A stretch of DNA of 64,000 bases from Colwellia sp. RSH04 (GTDB taxonomy: Bacteria; Pseudomonadota; Gammaproteobacteria; Enterobacterales; Alteromonadaceae). The DNA is taken from positions 213,869 through 277,868 of the forward strand of contig NZ_QXIO01000006.1 in assembly GCF_003545765.1 (NCBI RefSeq), written 5' to 3'. The notes beneath the pieces are model-generated. The model was not told where the DNA came from, did no database searches, and saw only the letters and a list, made by a program, of their open reading frames with translations. Positions 1 to 10,945 of the stretch are shown piece after piece. A program made the position numbers and the translations under genes. How positions within the stretch are numbered: the first letter of the stretch is position 1; every line of letters starts with the position of its first letter.

Positions 1-609
1 GAAAGCGCCGACAACAATATAAGGTCTCTTTGCACGTAAACTATTTGGGCTAGTCATTCCTGTCCAACACATTAAAATAATAGCAATGGGAATCTCAAAG
101 GCCGCACCAAAAGCAAAAAACAATTTTAAAACAAAATCTAAATAACTGCTGATATCCGTTGCAATAACCACACCTTCTGGCGCTACTGACGTAAAAAAAG
201 CAAACACCACGGGAAATACAACAAAATAGGCAAATGCGATACCACTATAAAATAACAATGTTGAACCAAACATTAGAGGTGCAACTAATCGCTTTTCATT
301 TTTATATAAACCAGGGGCTACAAATGACCAAATTTGATAAAGGATATAAGGCATGGCTATAAAGAAAGAAAGCACAATGGTTAACTTAAACGGTGCAAAA
401 AAAGGTGATGCTACATCGGTTGCAATCATTTGCGAGCCTGATGGCATAGTAGATAGTAGCGGTTGAGCTAGGTATTGATAAATATCTTGTGCGAAATACA
501 CTAAACAGCAAAAGACGATTAATACGCCCAGCACTGAGCGCAATAAACGGTTTCTTAACTCTAATAAATGATCGAAAAGTGTGGCACTAGGCTTTTGAAT
601 GGTTGTCAT
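1..609 (-). CDS. tatC: Sec-independent protein translocase TatC (C-terminus cut by window edge)
   Basis: Integral membrane core of the twin-arginine translocase; with TatB it binds the RR signal peptide of folded exported proteins. I translated the minus strand from the ATG at 609: 203 codons are open to the window edge. The product begins [21 protein letters not shown] and has TatC hallmarks: the cytoplasmic N-terminal E-L-R-x-R stretch, the periplasmic SPFFAPFKL segment, several hydrophobic helices and an F-E-I-P segment near residue 170. Full TatC proteins are about 250 residues, so roughly 50 are missing. The start overlaps the tatB stop by one base (TAATG), so the two are probably translationally coupled. 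Confidence 0.95.
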   Translation of the reverse strand, partial: MTTIQKPSATLFDHLLELRNRLLRSVLGVLIVFCCLVYFAQDIYQYLAQPLLSTMPSGSQMIATDVASPFFAPFKLTIVLSFFIAMPYILYQIWSFVAPGLYKNEKRLVAPLMFGSTLLFYSGIAFAYFVVFPVVFAFFTSVAPEGVVIATDISSYLDFVLKLFFAFGAAFEIPIAIILMCWTGMTSPNSLRAKRPYIVVGAF

Positions 610-1058
610 TATTTAGGCTTTTCTGGGCTCTCTATTTGTGCAGCTTCGCTTTCATGCTGAACTTCATTTTTTTCAGAATCTACAGCAGGCTCTTGCTGAG
701 CTGATGCTTTTGATGAGCCTGCTAACGATGATGATATCATTGAATCTAAAGGCTCAGTATTCACCTTTTTGAATGGCTCAGTTACCATATCAGTTGCTTC
801 TTGCAATGACTTGAGAGACTCAGCCACTTCTGGACTCAAGTTTTTCATGTCTGCCTGTTCAGCTTTTTTCAAATTGGCATGTAATTCATTAATACGTAAT
901 TCTTCGGTTAATTCAGTTTTCACTGCATCACTAAATTTACGTACACCACCAATCCAGCCTCGAATAGTTCGAATAGCAACAGGCAGTCGCTCAGGTCCTA
1001 ATATCACTAGACCCATAATGCCAATGATCATTAATTCCCAAAAGCCAATATCAAACAT
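609..1058 (-). CDS. tatB: Sec-independent protein translocase TatB
   Basis: Single-span membrane subunit that forms the Tat receptor complex with TatC. The 149-residue product starts [26 protein letters not shown], with the diagnostic N-terminal helix and the G-P-E-R-L-P hinge. An amphipathic helix follows (residues about 25-60), then an acidic, low-complexity tail. It lies 3 nt after tatA and overlaps tatC by one base, giving the standard tatABC order. The tail from about residue 100 is rich in Ser, Glu and Ala and is expected to be poorly conserved. Confidence 0.95.
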   Translation of the reverse strand: MFDIGFWELMIIGIMGLVILGPERLPVAIRTIRGWIGGVRKFSDAVKTELTEELRINELHANLKKAEQADMKNLSPEVAESLKSLQEATDMVTEPFKKVNTEPLDSMISSSLAGSSKASAQQEPAVDSEKNEVQHESEAAQIESPEKPK

Positions 1059-1061
1059 TTA

Positions 1062-1304
1062 CTACGCCTGATTTTTTTCGTTAACTTTTTCACTTTCATT
1101 AGCCGTTGCCGAAGAATTATCAGCTAATGTTTCTGAAGATTTTTCCGCTGACTTTGCTTTTTCAGCATCATCACTAACGGCATTTTTAAAACCTTTAATC
1201 GCAGAACCAAGGTCACCACCTAAGTTACGTAATTTTTTTGTACCAAATAACAATACGACAATTACGGCAATAATCACTAATTGCCAAATACCGATACCAC
1301 CCAT
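1062..1304 (-). CDS. tatA: Sec-independent protein translocase TatA
   Basis: Pore-forming Tat subunit that oligomerises at the TatBC-substrate complex. An upstream in-frame codon at 1337 would add 11 residues, but the start [11 protein letters not shown] at 1304 is preferred. It has an AGGAG ribosome binding site about 8 nt upstream, and TatA proteins start directly with the G-x-x-x-W-Q-L/I helix. The 80-residue product has the membrane helix (about 5-22), the F-G-T-K-K-L hinge, an amphipathic helix containing G-x-A-I-K-G-F-K, and a charged tail. First gene of tatABC. Confidence 0.93.
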   Translation of the reverse strand: MGGIGIWQLVIIAVIVVLLFGTKKLRNLGGDLGSAIKGFKNAVSDDAEKAKSAEKSSETLADNSSATANESEKVNEKNQA

Positions 1305-1335
1305 AAAAGAACTCCTATTGACTAACTTAGCTGGC

Positions 1336-1363
1336 ATTATATACCTAAATGGCTACAGTAAAC
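1336..1363 (-). promoter_or_regulatory. candidate sigma-70 promoter for tatABC
   Basis: On the minus strand a perfect TATAAT (1336-1341) lies about 30 nt before the tatA start. The -35 is weak (TTTACT or GTTTAC, spacing 15-16). Prediction by eye only. Confidence 0.35.
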
Positions 1364-1460
1364 GAGCAAAAGCATTCACAGAACGAAAAAATCATGCGAT
1401 AAAACAAATTTTAATCTGATTGTTTACTCATTAACGACCAATAACGAATCACAAGATCAA

Positions 1461-1485
1461 AAAAGCCGACAATAAGTCGGCTTTT
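1461..1485 (-). terminator. intrinsic terminator after rpoH
   Basis: A 10-bp stem (AAAAGCCGAC / GTCGGCTTTT) closes a 5-nt loop, and a T-run follows on the minus strand, 20 nt after the rpoH stop. The A-rich upstream arm means it may also stop plus-strand transcription. Confidence 0.85.
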
Positions 1486-1505
1486 ACTTAAAATGTTCTG
1501 TAAAA

Positions 1506-2363
1506 CTATACAACAACCATAGAGTGCTTTAATTTACTTAAGGCATTCTTTTCCAATTGTCTTACTCGCTCAGCCGAAATTTGATATTTATTCGCTAATT
1601 CTTGCAGCGTTGATTTATCTTCATTTAACCAGCGTGTTTTAATAATATCCTGACTGCGATCATCAAGTGTTACTAACGCTGTCGACAAGCGATTATTCGC
1701 ATGAGTTTCCCAGTTTTCATTTTCAACTTCTACAGCCAAATCAGATTGTTTATCTTCTAGGTACTGCGCAGGAGAAAAATTACTAGCACTGGCATTATCA
1801 TCATCATCATTTGACAATTCAAACGCTTGATCATGGGTGCTCATTCGAGACTCCATTTCCATGACATCTTTTGTGCTAACGCCAAGTGTTTCAGCAACAG
1901 TATTTACTTCTTCGTTACTAAACCAACCTAAACGTTTTTTATTTTTACGTAAATTAAAGAACAATTTACGTTGTGCTTTAGTTGTGGCTACTTTAACAAT
2001 TCGCCAGTTCTTTAATACAAACTCATGTATTTCAGCTTTAATCCAATGAACAGCGAATGACACTAAACGTACGCCCACTTCAGGGTTAAAGCGTTTAACT
2101 GCTTTCATTAAACCAACATTACCTTCTTGTACTAAGTCAGCCTGTGGTAAACCATAACCTGCATAGCCTTTGGCAACATGAATAACAAATCGCAAATGAG
2201 ACATAATAAGCTCTTGCGCTGCTTGTAAATCATTTTCATTGTAGAGGCGTGTAGCCAGCTCATGCTCTCTTTCTGCAGTAAGCATAGGAATGCTATACGC
2301 AGATTGCATATATGCTTCAATACTTCCACTTTGTGGTACTGTCAGTTGCATTGTTTGACTCAT
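1506..2363 (-). CDS. rpoH: RNA polymerase heat-shock sigma factor RpoH (sigma-32)
   Basis: Directs RNA polymerase to heat-shock promoters. The product is 285 residues, almost the E. coli length (284), and is closely alike through region 2 ([40 protein letters not shown]), the RpoH box ([10 protein letters not shown]) and the region 4 helix-turn-helix ([20 protein letters not shown]). An in-frame ATG at 2378 would add MEDIF, but the strong GGAGG site overlaps that codon and is correctly spaced for the ATG at 2363, so 2363 is chosen. The gene is monocistronic with its own promoter and terminator and lies next to ftsX, as in enterobacteria. I did not work out whether the 5' end folds as an RNA thermometer. 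Confidence 0.96.
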   Translation of the reverse strand: MSQTMQLTVPQSGSIEAYMQSAYSIPMLTAEREHELATRLYNENDLQAAQELIMSHLRFVIHVAKGYAGYGLPQADLVQEGNVGLMKAVKRFNPEVGVRLVSFAVHWIKAEIHEFVLKNWRIVKVATTKAQRKLFFNLRKNKKRLGWFSNEEVNTVAETLGVSTKDVMEMESRMSTHDQAFELSNDDDDNASASNFSPAQYLEDKQSDLAVEVENENWETHANNRLSTALVTLDDRSQDIIKTRWLNEDKSTLQELANKYQISAERVRQLEKNALSKLKHSMVVV

Positions 2364-2406
2364 AAAAATATCCTCCATTTAACTCTGATAATCTTATTCT
2401 ATTGGC

Positions 2407-2434
2407 ATTTTAACACAATACGGCCGTTACTCAA
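2407..2434 (-). promoter_or_regulatory. candidate promoter of rpoH
   Basis: Minus-strand TTGAGT (2429-2434), 16-nt spacer and TAAAAT (2407-2412), about 45 nt upstream of the chosen rpoH start. Sigma-70-like match by eye. Confidence 0.45.
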
Positions 2435-2571
2435 AAGAACAAGGGTATGAACCGTAACGTAATAGATAGCGCAACACAACTAGATCTGTCATTTTTTTGA
2501 TGAATATTTTGTGTCAGTTTGTAAGCTAAAAAATTACCGTTCTACAATCAACAAGTTATAAAGAAGATGAT

Positions 2572-3546
2572 TTAGTCTGCGTTAGGTTCTATAGCCCTAA
2601 TATGTTGACGTACAGAGATGTAACTTCCCAACAACCCCAAAATTATGGCAAAACCAATGAGGGTTAATATTTCATTAAATACTAAGCCTTGTAACTCGAA
2701 GTTACTATTGTATAAGTCGGTTAGCTCACCTATCGCACTGGTAAGATATTCCGCTAAAATAGCAACAGCCACACAAGATAGTAAACCTCCAAAAATACCA
2801 TACCAAGCCCCTGAATATAAAAACGGGCGCTGTATAAAGCTATCAGTAGCACCAACAAGTTTCATAATAGCGATAGCATCTTTTTGATTTAAAATAGCTA
2901 AACGAATAGTATTTCCTACTATCAGTATCACTGATAAACACAGCAACAAAGCAACTCCGACAACAATATCTTCAATTAATCGAGCCATTGCTTCAAGTCG
3001 TGTTAACCATTCTACATCGAGTTTACCCTGTTCGACTTCTCTTTCTTTGAGTAACTTTGCCAGTAATTCATTGGCCGCTTGCGCCTGACTAGAACGCTGA
3101 GTCGGCGTCACTAACACTGTAGCTGGAAGAGGGTTCTTATCGAGATATTCTAACGACTGACCAAACCCCGAGAGTATTTTAAACTCTTTTAAAGCTTGCT
3201 CAGCAGAAATATAATGCACTTGGGCTATCTCAGGGTAAAGCTTAAGTCGGTTAACAAGGTTTCGACCACTTTTATCGCTGGTTGATAGCTTTAAAAACAA
3301 GGTGATTTGCGAAGCACTGTCCCATTGTTCACTAACATGCTCAGCATTTTTAACAAACAAATGCAGTGTGGCTGGCAAAGCCAAACTAATACCTAAAACA
3401 AAAATAGTCATAACCGAAGTAAAAGGCGTACGCCATAAATCACCTAAGCTGCCTATCGCTTGTTGAAGATGCCTAATAGGTAAAGTCAACATACGACGTA
3501 TAAAGCTTTCTCTTTCAACTAAACCGCTACGGTGTAACTCACTCAT
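2572..3546 (-). CDS. ftsX: cell division protein FtsX (permease-like)
   Basis: Membrane partner of the ATPase FtsE; the FtsEX complex sits at the septum and activates peptidoglycan hydrolases during division. The 324-residue product has a first membrane helix at about residues 40-65, a large periplasmic domain (about 66-190) and three C-terminal helices, the FtsX layout. Recognisable pieces are VEWLTRLEAM and AIMKLVGATDSFI. It overlaps ftsE by 8 nt, so it is translationally coupled. There is no separate promoter, and no terminator is visible before the rpoH region. Confidence 0.94.
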   Translation of the reverse strand: MSELHRSGLVERESFIRRMLTLPIRHLQQAIGSLGDLWRTPFTSVMTIFVLGISLALPATLHLFVKNAEHVSEQWDSASQITLFLKLSTSDKSGRNLVNRLKLYPEIAQVHYISAEQALKEFKILSGFGQSLEYLDKNPLPATVLVTPTQRSSQAQAANELLAKLLKEREVEQGKLDVEWLTRLEAMARLIEDIVVGVALLLCLSVILIVGNTIRLAILNQKDAIAIMKLVGATDSFIQRPFLYSGAWYGIFGGLLSCVAVAILAEYLTSAIGELTDLYNSNFELQGLVFNEILTLIGFAIILGLLGSYISVRQHIRAIEPNAD

Positions 3547-4237
3547 CTATACCTCCCTGCGCTTGCAAACCATCTACAATGCCATCATTGATCATGGTGC
3601 CTTCTTTCAGGGTTAAGGTACGATATTTCATCCGCGCAATCAGTCCTAAATCATGAGTAGCAATTAAAACGGTAACACCGGCTGCATTGAACTCTTCAAA
3701 CAAACGAATAATATCTAGGGACAGTTTAGGGTCTAAATTACCTGTAGGCTCATCGGCAAGCAGTATTGGCGGTTTATTCACGATGGCTCGCGCGATACCA
3801 ACACGTTGTTGCTCACCACCTGATAACATATGAGGGTAACAACGTAACTTTGCACTCAAATGAACTTTTTCTAATGCGGTACTAACACGTTTACGTATTT
3901 CTTTATGGCTCACGCCTTCAATAATTAAGGGTAATGCCACATTATCAAAAATCGTTCTGTCTTTAAGTAGGTTATGATTTTGAAAAATCATGCCAATACC
4001 ACGACGCACATAGGGAATTTGTTGGTATTTTATATCAGCTAACTCATTATGATTAACGCAAATACTACCTGAGCTAGGCTTTTCCATCATCGATATTAAT
4101 TTTAATAAGGTACTTTTACCTGCGCCTGAGTGCCCTGTTAAAAAAGCCATTTCGCCAGCAGCTAATGAAAAGCTCACTTGTTTTAGCGCTAAATAGCCGC
4201 CAGGATAGGTTTTGTTGACATTACTAAAATTAATCAT
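3539..4237 (-). CDS. ftsE: cell division ATP-binding protein FtsE
   Basis: ABC-type ATPase of the FtsEX complex. The 232-residue product has Walker A GHSGAGKSTLLK (about 35-46), Q-loop MIFQNHNLL, signature LSGGEQQRVGIARAI, Walker B ILLADEPTGNLD and switch His in ATHD. It begins MINFSNVNKTYPGGYLAL, typical of FtsE. It is 71 nt downstream of ftsY and overlaps ftsX, giving the conserved ftsYEX order. Confidence 0.96.
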   Translation of the reverse strand: MINFSNVNKTYPGGYLALKQVSFSLAAGEMAFLTGHSGAGKSTLLKLISMMEKPSSGSICVNHNELADIKYQQIPYVRRGIGMIFQNHNLLKDRTIFDNVALPLIIEGVSHKEIRKRVSTALEKVHLSAKLRCYPHMLSGGEQQRVGIARAIVNKPPILLADEPTGNLDPKLSLDIIRLFEEFNAAGVTVLIATHDLGLIARMKYRTLTLKEGTMINDGIVDGLQAQGGIDE

Positions 4238-4308
4238 GTAAACAGAAGATCTTGTTATTATTTTTTATCAAAACAACTTATCACACTTTGTGAACACTCT
4301 TGTACTAT

Positions 4309-5532
<1,224 letters not shown>

Positions 5533-5651
5533 ACGTATTTACAATATTAATTAGATTGGTATTACAACCAAACAAGGATAAAATTGCCGATATAGTAACA
5601 CTTCTGTTGAAATCAAAAAACTAAACTAGCGCAATAGTAAGCGAATAAAGT

Positions 5652-6251
5652 ATGAGCAAACATAAAAAAAGAACTACAAAAGCATCAACGACAGGAAACA
5701 TTCGCATTATTGCTGGCTCACACCGAGGAAGAAAGCTACCTGTGCTGATGTCAGATGGCCTACGACCAACGACTGACAGAGTGAAAGAAACCGTTTTTAA
5801 TTGGTTAATGCCTTATATTCCTGCTGCTCACTGTTTAGACTGTTTTGCTGGCTCTGGCAGCTTAGGTTTTGAAGCACAATCTCGTGGTGCTGAGCATGTA
5901 ACCCTTATCGAACTTGATAAATTAGCCGCAAAACAGTTATCAAAAAATGCCGAACTTGTAAAAGCAAGTAACCTCAAAGTGGAAAACACTAGCGCTTTAA
6001 CCTATTTAAAACAACCATCGAAAAAGTTTGATGTTGTCTTCATTGACCCACCTTTTAGAAAACAGTTAGTCGAGCAAACGGTGGCGTTATTAAATCAAGG
6101 TTGGCTTAATGAACAAGCACTTATTTATATAGAAATGGAATCTGACGCCTCTTCAGGAGTAATCAATAACCTACCTGAAAACTGGCAACTTGTTAAAGAA
6201 AAAGTCGCGGGTCAAGTAAGCTATCGCCTCTATCAATTGTTTGCTGAATAA
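5652..6251 (+). CDS. rsmD: 16S rRNA (guanine966-N2)-methyltransferase RsmD
   Basis: Methylates G966 of 16S rRNA using S-adenosylmethionine. The 199-residue protein has the N-terminal basic segment IRIIAGSHRGRKL, then LRPTTDRVKETVFNWL, SAM motif I LDCFAGSGSLGFEA (about 62-75) and the catalytic FIDPPF (130-135). It is divergent from ftsY across 119 nt, the usual gammaproteobacterial arrangement. Downstream is an MBL-fold gene 13 nt away on the same strand, possibly co-transcribed. Confidence 0.95.
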   Translation: MSKHKKRTTKASTTGNIRIIAGSHRGRKLPVLMSDGLRPTTDRVKETVFNWLMPYIPAAHCLDCFAGSGSLGFEAQSRGAEHVTLIELDKLAAKQLSKNAELVKASNLKVENTSALTYLKQPSKKFDVVFIDPPFRKQLVEQTVALLNQGWLNEQALIYIEMESDASSGVINNLPENWQLVKEKVAGQVSYRLYQLFAE

Positions 6252-6264
6252 CCATTGAATTGAT

Positions 6265-7014
6265 ATGAAGCTATATATTCTCTCAGGCTATATTCAAGAA
6301 ATCCTATTAGTTGAATACCCCAACAAACTGCTATTACTCGATGGATGCAGCAGAGCCGATGTAACAACTGTCATTAGCTTTATTACAAATACGCTATCTC
6401 GACACCCAAGTGATTTAAAGCTAATCACGGTTACTCATATGCACCCTGACCATGCCGGTGCAGCGAACAAATTACGTAAAATCACGGGTTGTAAAATTGC
6501 CTGTGCCAAAACAGAGTCTCATTGGTATAAAGGCGTGGCAGGTAAGTTAATGCACATTACCGATATCCTACTAACACGCTATGTCGCTAACAAAATGAGA
6601 AAGCGACAACGTTGGTTATGGTATTCAAGTACGTTAACCCCAGACATTCAGTTAACCGATGGTGATTTACTACCAGACTTTAACGATTGGCAAGTACTTA
6701 CTACACCAGGGCACACTGATAGGGATATATCCTTATATCATTTACCCTCTCAGCGCATCTATATTGCTGATTTGATTGTAGCAACCAAGAAAGGATACAT
6801 TCCACCCTTCCCTATTTTTTATCCTAACAATTATCAAAAATCCCTTGGTAAAATAGCTGAGTTAGCACCAAGCAGTGTCATTTTAGCTCATGGTGGCGAA
6901 GTCACCTTAACACCAAAGCAAATATATTCAGTGCAAAAAAAAGCACCAACTGAGCCGATGACTCATTGGCGCTTAATTCAAAGAAAATTAAAGCAAATAT
7001 TCTTCAACCGATAA
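6265..7014 (+). CDS. MBL-fold metal-dependent hydrolase
   Basis: Metallo-beta-lactamase-fold protein, 249 residues, no signal peptide. The zinc-binding signature HMHPDHAG (H58, H60, D62, H63) is intact. Further expected ligands are in PGHTDRD (His), IADLIVA (Asp) and LAHGGEV (His). Substrate unknown; proteins of this size include lactonases, thioesterases and glyoxalase II-like enzymes. It probably shares a transcript with rsmD. Its stop codon directly abuts the stop of the convergent serine hydrolase gene with no intervening base and no terminator. Confidence 0.82.
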   Translation: MKLYILSGYIQEILLVEYPNKLLLLDGCSRADVTTVISFITNTLSRHPSDLKLITVTHMHPDHAGAANKLRKITGCKIACAKTESHWYKGVAGKLMHITDILLTRYVANKMRKRQRWLWYSSTLTPDIQLTDGDLLPDFNDWQVLTTPGHTDRDISLYHLPSQRIYIADLIVATKKGYIPPFPIFYPNNYQKSLGKIAELAPSSVILAHGGEVTLTPKQIYSVQKKAPTEPMTHWRLIQRKLKQIFFNR

Positions 7015-8577
7015 TTATTGCTTAGGTAGCAGCTTTAAATCATGAAAGTCAAAACTAAAGTCTGTCGCTTTAGAAACAGCTTTCATAGTGGCATATTTTA
7101 CCGCACCATTTTCATCTAAGTTAAAATTAACAAAGGCATCAGCTTCAAGTGTTCTATCATGCCAACGGACAATAAATGTATTGTGCTGATGATGCTCTAA
7201 ATCACCTACTAATTCAGGCGTATTACCAAACTGCATATGCAGTTTATTATTTTTATAAGTTATTTGTATTTCACCATACCAATTATCTTCGTAAGTCTGT
7301 GCGTATTCTCTTAACGCTAGAGAATGCTGAGCATTTTTATTCACAGATATTTGCATTTTCGCTAAACGAGCTTGCTCTTTGGCCACTCTGCTTTGTTGAA
7401 TTTCATGATAGTAGGCAACCCAATCTTTCTCTTTAAGTGATAGGTATTCATTGAGAATCTGCTGATAAATCGCATTAAAAGCATAACCTGATTGTTGATT
7501 AGTTAAGATAACCATACCTAAGTTTTCTTCAGGCACTAAAACAACTTTAGATACCATTCCTAAAATGCCACCACTATGATGAACAAGTTTCACGCCATGG
7601 TAATCCTTTAAAAACCAACCCAACCCGTAAGCAGAGAAATGAGTTTTGTCATTCTCTGTTGCGGCATCAGAAACAGATAGCAGAGTTCTGGCTTGCCACA
7701 TTGCCTTACTTTGCTTCGCAGAAAACAAACGTTTTTCTTCACTATACTGACCTTGCTTAAGTTGCGCTTTCAACCAAAGACTCATGTCATTGACACTTGA
7801 TGCAACAGAGCCTGCTCCTTGGAATTTCTCTAAAAAATTCCCACCAACAACATTCAGCTTACCTTCTAGCGGTACATGGGCTCTTGCCACGTTTTTATTT
7901 GATGACTCAATCAATGAGAACGCTGCACGGGTGTTCTTCATACCCAAAGGCATAAATATTTTATCCTGAATAACGTCATGCCAAGATTTACCTTCAATTT
8001 TAGCAACAACCTCACCCGCAATGATGTACATTAAATTATCGTAAGCAAATTCACTTCTGAAACTAGAGACTTGAGGTAAGTGTTTCAGGCCTTTAATAAT
8101 ATCGTCATTCGTGAGTGTGGTATGTGGCCAAATCATCAAATCACCGGCCCCTAAACCTAAACCTGAGTTATGTGCCAATAAGTCAACAATAGTAAACTCG
8201 CTAGTAACATAGGCATCAGGCATTTGAAATTCAGGGATAATATCAATAACTTTAGTTTTCCAAGTTAACTTACCCTCATCCACTAATTGAGCTAAAAGTG
8301 CAGCGGTCATTGCTTTAGTGTTTGAAGCAATACCAAATAAGGTATTTGTATTAACAGATGCTGATTTCCCGTGCTCAATAACACCAAAACCTTTACTGAA
8401 AACAACCTCATCGTCTTTTACAATTGCAACAGCAACACCTGGCACTTGAAATACGTCCATTGCTTTTTCAATCGCTTGCTCAACTCGCACATGTTTATCA
8501 TTTGTATTTGCTGCGTGGACATTAAAAACAGCACATACAATTGCGATGGAAAATAACGCTTTATGCATCAACTTCAT
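7015..8577 (-). CDS. secreted serine hydrolase, class C beta-lactamase family, with DUF3471-like C-terminus
   Basis: 520-residue exported penicillin-binding-type serine hydrolase. Residues 1-22 form a signal peptide (cleavage near NVHA-AN). The nucleophile motif S-x-x-K is SNTK (S85-K88), the second motif is YDN in EFAYDNLMY, and the third is HHSGG replacing K-T-G. The last ~110 residues resemble the DUF3471 domain often found behind this fold. The family holds esterases, D-aminopeptidases and AmpC-like enzymes; nothing here points to drug resistance. The start is set by AGGAAA upstream of the ATG at 8577. Stop-to-stop contact with the convergent MBL gene. Confidence 0.85.
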   Translation of the reverse strand: MKLMHKALFSIAIVCAVFNVHAANTNDKHVRVEQAIEKAMDVFQVPGVAVAIVKDDEVVFSKGFGVIEHGKSASVNTNTLFGIASNTKAMTAALLAQLVDEGKLTWKTKVIDIIPEFQMPDAYVTSEFTIVDLLAHNSGLGLGAGDLMIWPHTTLTNDDIIKGLKHLPQVSSFRSEFAYDNLMYIIAGEVVAKIEGKSWHDVIQDKIFMPLGMKNTRAAFSLIESSNKNVARAHVPLEGKLNVVGGNFLEKFQGAGSVASSVNDMSLWLKAQLKQGQYSEEKRLFSAKQSKAMWQARTLLSVSDAATENDKTHFSAYGLGWFLKDYHGVKLVHHSGGILGMVSKVVLVPEENLGMVILTNQQSGYAFNAIYQQILNEYLSLKEKDWVAYYHEIQQSRVAKEQARLAKMQISVNKNAQHSLALREYAQTYEDNWYGEIQITYKNNKLHMQFGNTPELVGDLEHHQHNTFIVRWHDRTLEADAFVNFNLDENGAVKYATMKAVSKATDFSFDFHDLKLLPKQ

Positions 8578-8629
8578 TCTTTTTCCTATTTTTATGAAAA
8601 TAACATTACAACCAAATTTATCATTACGC

Positions 8630-9262
8630 TTAGTTTATCTCTATACCTAAATTAGAAAGCCCTTCAGACAAAACTATTTCTTTCGCTAGCTCACAGCTTC
8701 TTTTGTTTTCAGCTGCAAACTTTAAAAAATCAAATAGTTCATTTTGCGTATCTTTTTCCCACTGCATTAACGGGTGTTCATTAATTTGTTCAGGGGGCAC
8801 TTCAATATTTTCATCTTGGTTATCATGTGCTAATGACTGCAATATCGTTAACTCAACAAAATAACTCACACTGTTTTCAGATAAGCGACCAACTGCTTGT
8901 ACATCATCAGTAACGACTTCGGATTTCTTGGCTTTAGGCTTAAAATCAATTAACTGCCATAGTGAACTCATCGCCATACAAGTATCTAACGCAGGAAAAA
9001 CGCCAAAAGAGTCAAAGGCTTCAGGATCAGGTATTTGAAGCTCTAACTTATTAAACTGTGCTTCTGTATTAATTTTTACTGATTTTGGGTTAGCGAGCCA
9101 CTGCCAGATAATGTCTAACTGGTTACGTAAGATTTGACCATCACCAAACTCTTCAGCCTCGCTGAACATTTGATAATTAGGTAGCATACGCTCGAGTAAT
9201 GCAGCAGCAAAGGCAATTTGCTGCCACTTACTTAATTTATTGAATGGAAGATGTATTGACAC
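8630..9262 (-). CDS. DUF416 (YjaG) family protein
   Basis: Soluble 210-residue protein of the YjaG/DUF416 family, function unknown. The match is by overall pattern: an N-terminal segment of the kind LSKWQQIAFAAALLERMLPN, a W-Q-W-L motif near residue 52, and a central D-T-C-M-A-M-S-S-L/W-Q stretch. No signal peptide or membrane span. In E. coli yjaG sits just upstream of hupA. Here the same family lies about 4 kb from an HU gene with four genes between, which may be a residue of that linkage (inference). Confidence 0.75.
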   Translation of the reverse strand: MSIHLPFNKLSKWQQIAFAAALLERMLPNYQMFSEAEEFGDGQILRNQLDIIWQWLANPKSVKINTEAQFNKLELQIPDPEAFDSFGVFPALDTCMAMSSLWQLIDFKPKAKKSEVVTDDVQAVGRLSENSVSYFVELTILQSLAHDNQDENIEVPPEQINEHPLMQWEKDTQNELFDFLKFAAENKRSCELAKEIVLSEGLSNLGIEIN

Positions 9263-9338
9263 AAAAATTACTCACAATGAAAATTGTGAGTAATTATATA
9301 CGTAATTGCGTGTAAAAATAGCTGAATTAAAAAACCAG

Positions 9339-10796
9339 TTAATTTGCTAGCTGTTTTTGTGCATATTCAAACTTCAAACGGTACTCGGTAAGTTTATGTT
9401 CCATTTCTTGTACTTGCTCAGAGAATGTCGTTGTTTGTTCTGCTACTTTAGCACTAAGTTCATGGTTTTCATCACGTAAGAATTTGATTGTTTCTCGTAC
9501 TTGATTATTGTCTTGCTCTTGTTTTTCACGACTAGCATTAAAACGTTTAAGCACATTTTCTTCGCCTTCTTGAGCAACCTTGACTTGGTCTTTAAGTGCT
9601 TCAACTTCTTGCTTGTACAATTCAATATCAGATTTTTCAGTTTCAACTTGTTGGGTTAACGCTTCATGAGCTTTTTCTAACTCAATGATCTTACTAATCG
9701 CCGCATCTTTTTCTTGTTGAAGTTGTTGTTGTTTTTCAGCGACAGTCTTATTTACCTCGACAAGTTGCTGCTTTTCTTTTGTTAACTCTTCAGTTAATTG
9801 GCTTACTTGTGTTTGATATGATTGAACTTGTTGCTCAAACTGCTTTTCTTTATCTAATTGGCTATCAATAGACTTTTGCAGTTCAGATAACTGTTGTTGT
9901 AATTCAGTTTTACTCGTTTGCTCTTTAGAAAGTTGCTCTGTTAACTGTGCAACTCGTTCCTGCTCAACTTTTTGTTCATTTAATGACTTTTCTAACAAAA
10001 CGACTTTATCAGCTAATTCAGTCTTTTGTTTCTGCTCATTTTGTAACTGCTCTGACAACTGACCAAGCTTGTGCTCTGATTCTTTTACCGCCTCTTCAAT
10101 GGCTTGCTTATTATTTTCTTGAAGACTTGTTAACTCACTGGTTGCTTGAGTCAGTTTTTGTGTTAATTCATCAATCTGCTTTTGTTGAGCACTGCCTGAT
10201 TCTGATTGCGCTTTGTTGCTTTGCTCGAGTTGCTTTTGCGCAGCTGTTAATTTGTCCGACAGTACTTTGCCTTGTTCATGAGCCGTTTTTAGTTGGCTGT
10301 TTAAACTTTGCTCTTGTTCTGTAAGCACCATTAAACGACCATTTAGGCCATCAACTTCTTGAACCTTATCATTGAGCGCTTGCTCACTCTCAAGGAGTTT
10401 TTCTTCTAGTTTACTACCTACTTCTTTATTCTGATTTTCAACATTCGCTTTCGCTGAAGAAGTTTGTGCTAATTTCTTTTGCAACTGATCAATTGTTTCT
10501 GTGTAGTTAATTGTATTTTGCGTTAACTCAACCTCAAAGTTTTGCTTACTCGCTTCTTGCTCAGCTTGTTTTTCAGCCAAAGATTGCTTTAATGCTTTAA
10601 CTTCTTCACTACTAGACTGTAATGTCTTTTCTAAAGCAGCATAGTCAGATGTTTGAGTCGAATTAGCTTTAGTCCCTTCTTCAATAGCAGCGCCAATCAA
10701 TTTCGTTAGCTTTTCTTCTACTTGAATATAAACATCACTGGCTAAGCTTTGTATTTGCTCTTCAACGTCCTTGGATAGCTTATTTTTATCGACCAT
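9339..10796 (-). CDS. long coiled-coil protein of unknown function
   Basis: 485 residues if started at MVDKNKLSKD (10796), where a GAG-containing site lies just upstream. An upstream in-frame start at 10892 would lie on top of a terminator and add a Cys-rich non-helical leader, so it is rejected. From about residue 60 to the end the sequence is an almost unbroken run of heptad-like Gln/Glu/Lys/Leu, predicted as one long coiled coil. There is no signal peptide, membrane span or catalytic motif. The length and composition suggest a cytoplasmic scaffold or filament-like protein, but no function is recognised. Weak matches to many coiled-coil proteins would not be informative. Confidence 0.8.
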   Translation of the reverse strand: MVDKNKLSKDVEEQIQSLASDVYIQVEEKLTKLIGAAIEEGTKANSTQTSDYAALEKTLQSSSEEVKALKQSLAEKQAEQEASKQNFEVELTQNTINYTETIDQLQKKLAQTSSAKANVENQNKEVGSKLEEKLLESEQALNDKVQEVDGLNGRLMVLTEQEQSLNSQLKTAHEQGKVLSDKLTAAQKQLEQSNKAQSESGSAQQKQIDELTQKLTQATSELTSLQENNKQAIEEAVKESEHKLGQLSEQLQNEQKQKTELADKVVLLEKSLNEQKVEQERVAQLTEQLSKEQTSKTELQQQLSELQKSIDSQLDKEKQFEQQVQSYQTQVSQLTEELTKEKQQLVEVNKTVAEKQQQLQQEKDAAISKIIELEKAHEALTQQVETEKSDIELYKQEVEALKDQVKVAQEGEENVLKRFNASREKQEQDNNQVRETIKFLRDENHELSAKVAEQTTTFSEQVQEMEHKLTEYRLKFEYAQKQLAN

Positions 10797-10888
10797 ATTA
10801 TTCTCATTATTATAAACCACTACTGCCTCTAAACTACCACAACAGTTAGGGTACAGGAATATCCAATTGATATTTTTTTTACAAAAAA

Positions 10889-10916
10889 GCAAAAAAGGGG
10901 CATAAGCCCCTTTATA
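10889..10916 (-). terminator. intrinsic terminator after the SapC-family gene
   Basis: Perfect 8-bp stem AAAGGGGC / GCCCCTTT with an ATAA loop at 10894-10913, followed by a run of T on the minus strand. It separates the SapC-family gene from the coiled-coil gene. Confidence 0.9.
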
Positions 10917-10945
10917 AATTCACTTTTTCACTACTATGTTTTAAA

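Noticed and set aside
10797..10892. Longer start of the coiled-coil protein
   Set aside because: The extension overlaps the terminator of the preceding gene and has no ribosome site; MVDKNKLSKD is better placed.
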